DNA of 64,000 nucleotides from Verrucomicrobiota bacterium (GTDB taxonomy: Bacteria; Verrucomicrobiota; Verrucomicrobiia; Verrucomicrobiales; DEV007), in the NCBI GenBank assembly GCA_020630975.1, contig JAHDID010000004.1:118177-182176 (forward strand), given 5' to 3'. The notes below the pieces were generated by a model, which saw only the letters and a program-made list of their open reading frames with translations, was not told the DNA's origin and did not search any database. The translations under genes and the position numbers were made by a program. Below are positions 27,631-36,107 of this stretch, piece after piece (within the stretch, counting starts at the first letter, position 1; the number at the start of each line of letters is the position of its first letter).

Positions 27631-28113
27631 GGGAACCACTTCAGTCCCCTTGATTCACTTTCCTGCTGGTTGCCGAAAAATCAGCCACTTACGGCACCCA
27701 TAATTGACGCAGAACGATACGATCATCAGGCATCCAGTCGACAGCCAACTCCCGCCAGTGCCATGCTTTAAATTGGTCACAGCCATCGCCAGCCCTGCGA
27801 AAAATCCGATACTGGATATCACCGAGAATAGCAAGTATTCGCCCCAGAGCGATCGATTGCCTCGCCCAAACACCCAGATCCGGTTGGCGAAAAAGTTGGC
27901 GCTATTAGAGAGCAAAAATGCGACCAACGAGCCTATCGCAAAATTGCCGACCCGCCGATCGATTGGCATGATTGCCACTGCATCTAGCCCTTGAAAATGC
28001 GGCCACCAGACCGTGCCACCAAGCCAAAATATCCACCAATAGACCAACGTCGAGCTAACGCCACAGATACTGTACCGAATCAGTTGAGAGATCAATGCTC
28101 CACGCCCCAGGCT
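27549..28113. repeat. 565-bp direct repeat, copy 2
   Basis: Partner of 25453-26017. The right end lies inside the stop codon of the rhodanese gene (28112-28114). The left end abuts the inverted hydrolase fragment. Confidence 0.9.
27655..28095 (-). CDS. GtrA-family membrane protein (copy 2)
   Basis: Identical in protein, and as far as I can read in DNA, to the gene at 25559-25999. Here it starts (TTG 28095) only 16 bases after the rhodanese stop on the same strand, so this is probably the native, expressed copy in a rhodanese-gtrA operon. It is expected to act in the inner membrane with a surface-glycan enzyme, none of which is adjacent. Confidence 0.87.
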   Translation of the reverse strand: MISQLIRYSICGVSSTLVYWWIFWLGGTVWWPHFQGLDAVAIMPIDRRVGNFAIGSLVAFLLSNSANFFANRIWVFGRGNRSLWGEYLLFSVISSIGFFAGLAMAVTNLKHGTGGSWLSTGCLMIVSFCVNYGCRKWLIFRQPAGK

Positions 28114-28672
28114 ACTTCAGATTGCTCTCGACCTGTTGACCACTGCTCTTCCAGCCCGCCCAGCCCGGCTTGAAGATAAAGTGATCGGGCAATCCCAGAT
28201 CCTGTAACCCGCTCGACACCAGCTCAGCATCTTTGCACGTTGCTGATGCACAGTAGATCACGATTGGTATTTCTTGTTCAGCCGCATTCATCAGCGTAGC
28301 GCGATGGGTCTCTGCGACCTTGGTGAACTCACCTCTAGGAAAAGACAGTGCCCCCGGCACGTGACTCAGGCGATGAAATACCTCCGGGCGCGAATCTAGA
28401 ATCACCACTCGCTTGGCATCCACCAAATTGACCAAATCCTCAAGGCTAATCTGATGCACCCCTTCGCCTTTCGTCTTGATCGTCTGCACATATTCGAGAC
28501 TTTCGCGAGCAGCCTTCACTTCGCTAGCAACTCTCTCCTTCACCGTCTGGTAATTCCAGGGCAAAGAATCTTTGCGAAAGGCATTCAAAGCCGCACCGAT
28601 AGCCGCACTAAAGGCTAAGATTCTGATCACATAAGCGAAGCCCTTTACCTGAGAACTAGATATCGTAGTCAT
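28112..28672 (-). CDS. Membrane-anchored rhodanese-like protein
   Basis: A 186-residue protein with one N-terminal helix (GFAYVIRILAFSAAIGAALNA) and a rhodanese domain (about 75-180). The active-site loop is YCASATCKDAE; the Cys at the start of the loop is the expected sulfur carrier. The HVPGALSFP segment is the typical rhodanese motif. Such proteins are often found with DoxX/MauE-type genes; a truncated one lies at 39798-40019 on the same strand, on the far side of the island. It is probably a periplasm-facing sulfur-relay protein. Confidence 0.87.
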   Translation of the reverse strand: MTTISSSQVKGFAYVIRILAFSAAIGAALNAFRKDSLPWNYQTVKERVASEVKAARESLEYVQTIKTKGEGVHQISLEDLVNLVDAKRVVILDSRPEVFHRLSHVPGALSFPRGEFTKVAETHRATLMNAAEQEIPIVIYCASATCKDAELVSSGLQDLGLPDHFIFKPGWAGWKSSGQQVESNLK

Positions 28673-28773
28673 GCACCTCGAATTTTCAGGATTCTATCGT
28701 ATTGAGCAAATTTTCTACTTAAATATGGCTATTCGCAATGTAAATTCTAAAGTACGATTGTTTTCACGATTTC

Positions 28774-29994
28774 ATGGAAAAGCCTCCCTACAGGTCCACT
28801 AGAGAACAGACCATTAACCCTGCGAACTGCTACGCTGGAGTCATCGGCTTCATTGGAGCCATTATTGCAATCTACTTCATTAAACCCTCACCATTGCTTG
28901 GAGCTGGGCTGTGTCTAATCGCCACTTTTACGCCCATCATCATCCTAGATTTCCGTCAGATTGTTAGACCACCCTCCGTCAGGCCCAACAGCACAGGAGA
29001 GGTATGGATCAAAGTTCTGGCACTAGCTGCGATTCTAACCTTCATCTCTACAGTCTACTGGCTTCTACCACTTGAAACGACTGACCTCTACGAACCTTTC
29101 CTATTGGTGCATAATATCGCTTTTATCGCAATTCTAACCCTTGCCTTCCCTTACTTCCATTACTGGGACAAGCGCATACTAAATCCCGAGAAGGACCCTT
29201 ATTTAGTCTTAGGAAAAGCGCTGCTCCGCCGCGCCCCCATAACTGTACTCAGAGATACCGGCCACCTCATTCCTGGCTGGATTGTCAAAGGGTTCTTCAC
29301 CCCCGTTATGCTAGCGTTCCTAGTCAGTTACATCGAACGGATCACCACGACTCCATTCTCGCTAGACACTTTCGCTCTATTCTACATCTGGTGCATTACC
29401 TTGTTCTATTGTGCCGACACCACATTCGGCTTGGGCGGCTACCTACTCACTCTGCGTTCGCTCGATTCCCAGATCAAGTCTGTCGACTCCACGCCACTAG
29501 GATGGGGCAGCGCATTAATTTGCTACCCTCCTTTCAACTACATTTGGCTGCAAAACATACACTACGCTCATGGCAAAAAATGGTATGATTGGTTTGAAAA
29601 CCACCCAATTCTCGGGATCAGCTGGGGATTCGCTATTCTCGCCCTCACTTTCATCTACGTTTGGTCTACGATTATTTTTGGCCTTCGATTCTCCAATCTA
29701 ACCAACCGCGGCATTATCAGACATGGGCCCTACCGCCTAACAAAGCACCCCGCCTACCTGTGTAAAAACCTAGCCTGGTGGCTCACCTACCTACCCTTCA
29801 TAGGCTTCGCCGATTTTTGGCACTGCGTCTGGGCCTCAGCCTCGCTAGTATTGCTAAACACGATCTATTTTCTCCGAGCAAAAACCGAAGAAAGACATCT
29901 AAAAAGTGACCCAGAATACATGGACTACTGCATGTGGCTACAAACAAAAAGCGCTCTCAGAAAAACAAAATTTACGCATAAAAAAGCTTCCTAA
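28774..29994 (+). CDS. Isoprenylcysteine-methyltransferase-like membrane protein
   Basis: A 406-residue protein with about ten membrane helices. The C-terminal part has the ICMT/PEMT signature GIIRHGPYRLTKHPAYLCKN and the closing E-E-R/Y pattern (EERHLKSDPEYMDY), which together bind S-adenosylmethionine. Family members methylate lipids or prenylated cysteines in the membrane. The large N-terminal region is not typical of short NnrU-like members. It stands at the left edge of the AT-rich island and converges on the last gene of the Cys-Pro operon with 4 bases between stops. A lipid or surface-protein methylation role in the island is only a guess. Confidence 0.8.
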   Translation: MEKPPYRSTREQTINPANCYAGVIGFIGAIIAIYFIKPSPLLGAGLCLIATFTPIIILDFRQIVRPPSVRPNSTGEVWIKVLALAAILTFISTVYWLLPLETTDLYEPFLLVHNIAFIAILTLAFPYFHYWDKRILNPEKDPYLVLGKALLRRAPITVLRDTGHLIPGWIVKGFFTPVMLAFLVSYIERITTTPFSLDTFALFYIWCITLFYCADTTFGLGGYLLTLRSLDSQIKSVDSTPLGWGSALICYPPFNYIWLQNIHYAHGKKWYDWFENHPILGISWGFAILALTFIYVWSTIIFGLRFSNLTNRGIIRHGPYRLTKHPAYLCKNLAWWLTYLPFIGFADFWHCVWASASLVLLNTIYFLRAKTEERHLKSDPEYMDYCMWLQTKSALRKTKFTHKKAS

Positions 29995-29998
29995 CACC

Positions 29999-30958
29999 CT
30001 ACCTCAAAAGAGCCTTACTTTTTTTATCGTTATGATTTAGTCTTGTCACCCCTATCACACTAACTTCGGAGTTCTCGCTAAAAGTCCACTTATCAGCATG
30101 AACATCATGACATCCAGCACACCAACTCAGCAAAACAGTCTGAGTTAGAGAACTTACCTCGACACAGAAATTAGTCGGAAATTTCGATAGAACCTGTTCT
30201 TTAAAACGAATTGGAGCCTGCATGAAGTAATTTGAATCCCTATCGAAGTAGACAATGATATCTGGTTCCGCAACTTCGACAGAAGAGACGTAGCTATTCA
30301 GCTTCTCGGACCAATAAACACAGACGTAATCTGTAAAATTAGAGATAGCTTTCTCAATACTCGCGTCAATAACTATCTGCCCTCTATCCTCCCCACCTAA
30401 CTCACCTTCTATTTCTTGGGTTACAACTACAGGCATAGGAAGCTCCCCCAACTCCCCCAACTCCCATTTATCCAAATGTACAACATTGCAACTATTACAC
30501 CAATACGCATAGTAATGCAAGAGATTCGAAAAAACCTCAACACTCCATTTTAAAGAATCCCTACTACGATCCAATTTGCGAAATTTAAAAACTTTCGAGT
30601 CTTGATCCAAGAACACAACAGTATTCGGAGAATTTGAGTAATTTGTGCGAACGTCAAACCTCCCATCTCGCTCAGACCAAAACGTAATGGAATATTGCTC
30701 CCCCCTTCCTATAAGTTCCCTCTCATACCGTTCGATCGCCTTTAATATTTCACCGTCAACTTTACCCAAATTAGAAGGTATAAATCGGCCGCGCGAATTC
30801 CTCGTAGACTTTACTAATGAGCGACTTGCTTCTTTTACTGCTTTTTCATATAGAGAAGAAAAAGCATCGGCATCTGGATTTTGAGCTATCAGCCTCGGAG
30901 CAACACCCATACTTAATATGCATAAAACAGCCCTAAAATAATATGTCCAAAATTTCAT
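29999..30958 (-). CDS. Secreted protein with two CxxC-x3-H-x-D-K-W domains
   Basis: A 319-residue protein with a signal peptide (RAVLCILSMGVAPRLIAQ). Two related domains of about 95 residues (about 72-170 and 200-296) each end in W-C-x-x-C-x-x-V-H-x-D-K-W: Cys154, Cys157, His161 and Cys280, Cys283, His287. The paired Cys and His suggest a metal site or a redox pair. The second copy contains CAGCH, formally a haem c motif, but the first lacks that His, so haem is unlikely to be the shared function. It is the last gene of the Cys-Pro operon and overlaps the preceding gene by 26 bp. Family not recognised. Confidence 0.75.
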   Translation of the reverse strand: MKFWTYYFRAVLCILSMGVAPRLIAQNPDADAFSSLYEKAVKEASRSLVKSTRNSRGRFIPSNLGKVDGEILKAIERYERELIGRGEQYSITFWSERDGRFDVRTNYSNSPNTVVFLDQDSKVFKFRKLDRSRDSLKWSVEVFSNLLHYYAYWCNSCNVVHLDKWELGELGELPMPVVVTQEIEGELGGEDRGQIVIDASIEKAISNFTDYVCVYWSEKLNSYVSSVEVAEPDIIVYFDRDSNYFMQAPIRFKEQVLSKFPTNFCVEVSSLTQTVLLSWCAGCHDVHADKWTFSENSEVSVIGVTRLNHNDKKSKALLR

Positions 30959-32504
30959 ATTCCTTTTTATATAATAACTTTTGCTTAAAACTAGGTTTCA
31001 CTTTCTCCCCCCCCCCCATGTAGGCATCACTAAACCGATTAGCATTCAACAGAACCAAATGCTCTGAACCATCTGGATAACTCAAAAGAAACAACCCCTG
31101 ACAGCAACTTACAAGCTCCTTCATCCTAACTCCACTTGGCTCAACCGCCTTCCTTACACAATCAAGCCCAACCTCTTTATCGCACAGAAAAAGAGTCTTC
31201 AAATCAAAATCCGACTCTTGAAACTGTTGGATATTATCTATAAACTTTAGATTCCGCATAATGCAATCAGATTGCTGAAACATTGCTCCCAGCAGCCCCG
31301 TTCTTTGAGAATCAGTTACAAACATTAATCTATCAGTCCTCAAAACCCACTGCGTGAAAATTGTATACCGCTTAGCATAGTCAACATCTTTGTTAAAACC
31401 CCCAACGTCTAAATGGTTACAATCAATCGAAGAATGCACCCTTAAAACCTCCTCAACCGTTTTAGTAGAAGGAGTCAAAAATTCCACCGGACGGAGATTA
31501 CTTTGATGGAATAAAAATAAAAAACAAAACAGAACCACACTCAATTTTTGAAAACCAACAATCCCAGCCCTAACCTTCCAGACCACGCCAACAACAACAG
31601 AAAAAAACAAAAATAAGTAAGGAGCATAATCCAAAATTACAGTCAAAAAATTCCTTTCTGATAGCAACCAACTCACTATATTTAAAAGCAACTCCTGCTT
31701 ACCCGGGTAAAATATCTCAAAGTTCGAAAAAACGGTACTGTCTGCGAAACCAAAAACTTTACCCTTTCCGTATTTCGCTGAAACACCGAAAGGAAACGAC
31801 CCAAAACCCATCTTTGGATCATTTGCGGGTGGGGGATAAAAATTATTCACCGAATAGATCGCCCTTAATGTTTTACAATTACCAACGATCAACTCAGCTT
31901 TAGAGCGATTGTCCTTTATCTCTATCGAGCACGGCCCTCGCAATTTAAAGTAATCGATTCCACGCCAGAAAATCGAATCAAACTCACCCGGCTTTACATA
32001 CTGTTGAAAATCTTTTTCAACATCGAACAAAACATCATCTCTGAACTTAAACCCGAAACATTCAGCAACCAGATTCAGATTTGAGGACGAACCAAAAACA
32101 TTGGTATGATCTCCTATTAAAAAAACACCTCCTCCATCGCCCACATACTCAAGAATTAGCTCAATCTCTTGATCTGAAAAAGGTTTATTAGGCACATACA
32201 ACAAGAGAACATCTATCCCATCTAAAGCAGCCTTCGATAAACGTTCATCAAAAACCCTAACACTATACAGTGTTTCAAAAAATTTACGCAAATATGCGTA
32301 ATTATATCCAGAGTCAGCACCGAACCACTCTTTACCGTAAGCCCTATCAACAGGCGACCACACCGTGTGAAACGTAGATATACCAATAGTTGCTTCCCTT
32401 TCAGAAAACAACCGTTTATTTACAATACGAGAACAAAATACAAGCGCAATAAAACTAACTAGGACAAGAACCAGTCCCGCCCCCTCCAACACTCTCTTTT
32501 TCAT
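30933..32504 (-). CDS. Membrane-anchored GATase-like protein B
   Basis: About 523 residues from ATG 32504 (a TTG lies one codon earlier). Layout: N-terminal helix (GLVLVLVSFIALVFCSRIV), a class I glutamine-amidotransferase-like fold (about 90-270; strand-turn VLLLYVPNKPFSDQE, then GGGVFLIGDHTNV), two helices near 285-335, and a C-terminal domain. The catalytic Cys/His pair of true GATases is not evident, so this is probably a binding domain of the DUF4350 kind. It matches the product of 33146-34771 in layout. A run of eleven G (31017-31007) encodes a Gly-Gly-Gly 26 residues before the end; slippage there would change the C-terminus. It overlaps both neighbours. Confidence 0.72.
   Translation of the reverse strand: MKKRVLEGAGLVLVLVSFIALVFCSRIVNKRLFSEREATIGISTFHTVWSPVDRAYGKEWFGADSGYNYAYLRKFFETLYSVRVFDERLSKAALDGIDVLLLYVPNKPFSDQEIELILEYVGDGGGVFLIGDHTNVFGSSSNLNLVAECFGFKFRDDVLFDVEKDFQQYVKPGEFDSIFWRGIDYFKLRGPCSIEIKDNRSKAELIVGNCKTLRAIYSVNNFYPPPANDPKMGFGSFPFGVSAKYGKGKVFGFADSTVFSNFEIFYPGKQELLLNIVSWLLSERNFLTVILDYAPYLFLFFSVVVGVVWKVRAGIVGFQKLSVVLFCFLFLFHQSNLRPVEFLTPSTKTVEEVLRVHSSIDCNHLDVGGFNKDVDYAKRYTIFTQWVLRTDRLMFVTDSQRTGLLGAMFQQSDCIMRNLKFIDNIQQFQESDFDLKTLFLCDKEVGLDCVRKAVEPSGVRMKELVSCCQGLFLLSYPDGSEHLVLLNANRFSDAYMGGGEKVKPSFKQKLLYKKEYEILDILF
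31007..31017. repeat. Poly-C tract, 11 bases (possible slippage site)
   Basis: Eleven C on the plus strand, read as G on the coding strand of the gene at 30933-32504 (Met-Gly-Gly-Gly-Glu). It is the longest homopolymer seen in the window, in a G-poor, AT-rich setting. Confidence 0.85.
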
Positions 32505-33126
32505 CAAACAAACTAAAATAGAAAATTAACACCCCGAAAATCAGAATCAAACCCCGCCTAGCACTCTCGCTTTGATAAAACCCCAAAACCATCTCTTCGG
32601 ATTCGGTGCTTAAAAACAGGGAGAGATACAGAACATGGATGATTAAGAAAAAAAACTGCAACACCATGCCTAACACAATACTACTAATTGCCAAAAACAC
32701 CCACCTCCTCAACACTTTAAAACCAAAGATCATTGACACCGAAGCAAGCGAGCCAATTATCACAAACCCAAACGGCAACTGAAAAGTCCACCAACTTGCC
32801 TGAAACTCTAGACTATTCCACATTGAATTCACAAATACCCTCCCGCCTTGCCCGCCAGATTCAATACCCAACAAATCCAAACACACAACCACCCAAGTTG
32901 AATTCGAAAACATAGGTGCCCTCTCTATTAAAATTCGCTCCAATATAGACTTCTGAACCAAAGCTAAAATCAAAACGAAAACATTATACCTAATAACAAA
33001 ACACAATCCCTTACCTTTAAAAGTAATAAAACTATCTAAAACAATACCTATTACAAGAACAAAGATCCCTGTAACCGGGTAAAATACAAAAATTACTTTG
33101 AAGACAATCGACAGGAATAGTGACAT
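32455..33126 (-). CDS. Polytopic membrane protein B
   Basis: A 223-residue protein with about six hydrophobic helices (for example VIFVFYPVTGIFVLVIGIVL, FGFVIIGSLASVSMIF, LILIFGVLIFYFSLF). No family recognised. It overlaps the GATase-like gene downstream by 50 bp, so the two are translationally linked. The pair repeats the order seen at 34758-35510 and 33146-34771 (membrane protein, then GATase-like protein), which suggests a duplicated two-gene module. Very T- and G-rich coding strand. Confidence 0.7.
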   Translation of the reverse strand: MSLFLSIVFKVIFVFYPVTGIFVLVIGIVLDSFITFKGKGLCFVIRYNVFVLILALVQKSILERILIERAPMFSNSTWVVVCLDLLGIESGGQGGRVFVNSMWNSLEFQASWWTFQLPFGFVIIGSLASVSMIFGFKVLRRWVFLAISSIVLGMVLQFFFLIIHVLYLSLFLSTESEEMVLGFYQSESARRGLILIFGVLIFYFSLFDEKESVGGGGTGSCPS

Positions 33127-33145
33127 AATTAATAAAAAACGTTTT

Positions 33146-34771
33146 TTAGTTAATTATTTTTTGTAAGATTTTAATATTTGCAGGATCATAACCAGCGTTC
33201 GATTCTATATTCTTATTCAGGAAAAACTCAGGGTCGGAGATTAAATGCAACACACCTTGACCAATTTGGCGGGAAATCCATATAGGCCCATCATCACCAC
33301 GAGCCAATACCAAACTCGATTCAGAACACTCTATGGACCAGGCGCTGAAAAAGGATGCTGGCTCGCCATCTACCAAAACGTCAAAAGTCCTACCATGAGG
33401 CACAGGACTAATCTTAAGCCCATATTTATCGAATAAATGTTTTAATGTAAAATTGCTCGAAGGGCCTGCAGCAATAAACACCTCCCCACCAGATTCTAAG
33501 AAATCAATCACATCATTGGTGTATTTTTTACTTAACTCCTTTTGAGGTGAGATTAAATACAACTGTGATGCTAAATTTAAATCCGACGCAATAATATCAT
33601 CCACAATTAGTGGTAGCTTACCCGCCCTAATAGAGTTTAAAATCAGCCCCCCAATTCCATTTTTGTTCGACGAATTTAGTGACATCGCAGGTAGACAACC
33701 TTGATCAACGACGACAAACGGTGACACGTCCTCATTATCATATACCCCAAATCTCAATAGCTCTAAAGATGGCGACCCTAATTCAATAAGAACAAAGAAA
33801 CTTAATCCGAATAAACAAAGCAGTTTCACCTTATAAAGTTGGACTACGCAAAGGAAAAAACCAAAAAACGAAAACAGGCAAACAAAATATTCACATAAGA
33901 TCGGTGCCAGATTATTTTTGTATGATAAAAAAGTCAATGCAACTCTCAAGTTCTTATGACTTCTGGAAAGCATCATATTAAAAAATGAGGTTGTGTCACC
34001 ATACACCAAAACTCTACCCTTCCCACAGTACTGCCCGGCCGCTAAAACTAAGTTACCCAAACGTTCACCTTTTGAATAAGAATAGTCACCAATATATCCA
34101 CCCCGTGAATTAGCCTTCTCAGCTCCTTCATCACTAAAAGCATACTCACCTTCAATCAATGGAAAAGCTGGTTTTGTTACCTCAAGTGATGCTCCCACCA
34201 GAAAACCCATGCTGTTTTGGTCATCACAATGAAGGTGCTTAAAAGGTGAAAGCCCATTCGAACGTAGAGAATAAAACCAACCTTGAACAATAAATTTCAG
34301 TGAATCATGGCGATACTTTATTCCCGTTTTCGAAAGAAGTCTGTTTGATTGATTCTCTCCCTCGGAAACCATGGTGTGCTCACCTATCACCCACAACGCG
34401 CCCCCCTTTGAAACAAAATTCCAGATCCGCTTCAGATCATTCAAGCCCAGTTCTTCATTCAGGCTCACTATCACTAAAATGTCTTCATTGCACAATTCTT
34501 TTGGAATTGATTCAACAATACAGGTGTCGAAACCTAGATGCTTGGTATACCTTGGCAAGTTCCCGTACATCCCCCCTATCATTGAACCATAACTAGCTTT
34601 TCTGTGGGAAGGAGTGGTATAGGAGACCACTCCCATCTCGCAAAAGTAAACGGTTCCAGACCGCCGCTCTGAATCAACAAACAATTTCAGACCAAACCAA
34701 GCAAAAGCGGAAAGAACAAACCCTAACCAAAGCACAGCCCGAACTACACTTAACACCTTAGCTCGACTCAT
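33146..34771 (-). CDS. Membrane-anchored GATase-like protein A
   Basis: 541 residues with an N-terminal helix (AVLWLGFVLSAFAWFGLKLF), a GATase1/DUF4350-like domain (about 80-280; DILVIVSLNEELGLND, GGALWVIGEHTMV), two helices (about 290-340), and a C-terminal domain that contains a second strand-helix-strand unit (VIDFLESGGEVFIAAGPS). The GEHT motif matches GDHT in protein B. It overlaps the upstream membrane-protein gene by 14 bp. Most of the protein should face the periplasm. No enzymatic residues can be assigned. Confidence 0.72.
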   Translation of the reverse strand: MSRAKVLSVVRAVLWLGFVLSAFAWFGLKLFVDSERRSGTVYFCEMGVVSYTTPSHRKASYGSMIGGMYGNLPRYTKHLGFDTCIVESIPKELCNEDILVIVSLNEELGLNDLKRIWNFVSKGGALWVIGEHTMVSEGENQSNRLLSKTGIKYRHDSLKFIVQGWFYSLRSNGLSPFKHLHCDDQNSMGFLVGASLEVTKPAFPLIEGEYAFSDEGAEKANSRGGYIGDYSYSKGERLGNLVLAAGQYCGKGRVLVYGDTTSFFNMMLSRSHKNLRVALTFLSYKNNLAPILCEYFVCLFSFFGFFLCVVQLYKVKLLCLFGLSFFVLIELGSPSLELLRFGVYDNEDVSPFVVVDQGCLPAMSLNSSNKNGIGGLILNSIRAGKLPLIVDDIIASDLNLASQLYLISPQKELSKKYTNDVIDFLESGGEVFIAAGPSSNFTLKHLFDKYGLKISPVPHGRTFDVLVDGEPASFFSAWSIECSESSLVLARGDDGPIWISRQIGQGVLHLISDPEFFLNKNIESNAGYDPANIKILQKIIN

Positions 34772-35510
34772 TCCTTAAATCATTAAGTTTAACAACCATA
34801 AAATAAGAGATAAGATTTACCGCAAACAAAAAGAGGGGTAAAATTAGCACTCTCTCCCCTCCCGCCGCCATCAAATACCATGGAGTGTGATCATCCTCCA
34901 TATAGTCAACCTTCAAAGCTAAATCGATAATTTCGCTAGGAGCTAAGAAACGTAAGATAATGAGTGAAAAAATGGCTGATAACAAGGAAAAAAAGCACAG
35001 TCGTTTGATGATTGGTCTTTTAAAGAAGATGAGATGGGCAAACACGACTATATAGCAATGAAGCCCTAGGAACGTGCTACCGAAATCAACCTTGTCACGA
35101 ACTAAGAAAGAAGATACGTGTGATAAAAAGACAGCAGAAGTTTCACTAAAATAGAATCCATACTTGGTTTCCTTTAAAAACAAAAATAGGAAAGCAGCCA
35201 TCACACCACCCCTCAACATAAAGTCTGGGAAATACCAAGCGCATATAAACACTGCTAGTAACAGCCCAATTAATTCATTCGAAATAAAAAAAAAGCAAAG
35301 AACTAGTGTTACAAACCTAACAAAAAAATAAAGACCACCACCAAATAAACTGAACGAAAGTAACGCTAAAAAGGCGAGAACGAACCTTCCATTTAATGGC
35401 CCCACAAAACCAAGCCAGCCAAACGTAACACCTAACGATAGGAAGTACAGTAGAAGAATAAAGAAATGCCTCCCCTTGTTGACTCCACCTTCATCAACCT
35501 TCGAGATCAT
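34758..35510 (-). CDS. Polytopic membrane protein A
   Basis: A 250-residue protein with about seven or eight helices (for example HFFILLLYFLSLGVTFGWLG, FLALLSFSLFGGGLYFFV, LCFFSLLSAIFSLIILRFL). Between the last two is a loop with VDYMEDDHTPWYLMAAGGER. No family recognised; I looked for exosortase-type catalytic motifs and saw none. It overlaps the gene before it by 17 bp and the GATase-like gene after it by 14 bp. Confidence 0.7.
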   Translation of the reverse strand: MISKVDEGGVNKGRHFFILLLYFLSLGVTFGWLGFVGPLNGRFVLAFLALLSFSLFGGGLYFFVRFVTLVLCFFFISNELIGLLLAVFICAWYFPDFMLRGGVMAAFLFLFLKETKYGFYFSETSAVFLSHVSSFLVRDKVDFGSTFLGLHCYIVVFAHLIFFKRPIIKRLCFFSLLSAIFSLIILRFLAPSEIIDLALKVDYMEDDHTPWYLMAAGGERVLILPLFLFAVNLISYFMVVKLNDLRNESS

Positions 35511-36090
35511 CTATCAGCTTTTCTACTCTAGCATTCACTGTCAGAGGACCGTTGCTCTTTAGGTATTTTTTAAGAATACTGACTACCATTTGCTTACGGC
35601 TAGGATTTTTAATCGTAAAAAACCGTAATCCATAAACTGCTGAAGTATTCAAAGCTATATCATCCTCAACGAACAAACAATAATTGATCAATGGTAAACA
35701 TTCGTGAGAAGAAATCTGAGTCATAACTGCTAGAACCCTACCTCTCAATAAATCGTCACTGAAATACATGGTAACCAGATCGCTATAAATACTTGCTACG
35801 GTCGTTGATTCAAATTTGAGCTTTTTATCAATCGCCCATACCGGAGCAAGATGATCGTAATCAATATCAGGCTCCTTTAAGCACTGAAGAAAAAATGAAA
35901 TATCAGTCTCTTGAATAAACTGATCAGAATATGCCTTAGGCATCAATAGCCCTTTAGATTCCTTGTCAAGTTCAGGTTCTTGGGGCTTAAATTCTGGTAG
36001 GTTAAAATCAACCGGCCTACCTCCCTTATCGTCTTGCCCGTGGCAAAACACCCCTATAGTAAATATAAGTATAAAATTATAAATTCTCAT
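35494..36090 (-). CDS. Small secreted helical-repeat protein
   Basis: A 198-residue protein with a signal peptide (MRIYNFILIFTIGVFCHGQ), a Pro/Glu-rich spacer, and a helical body with HEAT-like pairs (LLRGRVLAVMTQISSHECL, ALNTSAVYGLRFFTIKNPS). It lies 17 bases after the Cys-Pro repeat gene and overlaps the membrane protein gene. A chaperone- or adaptor-like role for the secreted fibre is possible but unsupported by any motif. Confidence 0.65.
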   Translation of the reverse strand: MRIYNFILIFTIGVFCHGQDDKGGRPVDFNLPEFKPQEPELDKESKGLLMPKAYSDQFIQETDISFFLQCLKEPDIDYDHLAPVWAIDKKLKFESTTVASIYSDLVTMYFSDDLLRGRVLAVMTQISSHECLPLINYCLFVEDDIALNTSAVYGLRFFTIKNPSRKQMVVSILKKYLKSNGPLTVNARVEKLIDDLEG

Positions 36091-36107
36091 AATAATCTGA
36101 TTTAAAA

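Noticed and set aside
25453-28113. Insertion sequence as cause of the gtrA duplication
   Set aside because: No transposase frame, terminal inverted repeats or target duplications are seen at the ends of the repeated segments.
30075-30125. Haem c-binding site (CAGCH) in the last gene of the island
   Set aside because: The equivalent place in the first domain copy is CNSCN without the His, so the shared motif is CxxC plus a later His. A metal or thiol role explains both copies better.
34758-35510. Exosortase for a surface-sorting system
   Set aside because: Multiple helices and nearby secreted proteins made it attractive, but I see no conserved Cys-Arg-His triad and no PEP-CTERM-like tails on the secreted proteins.
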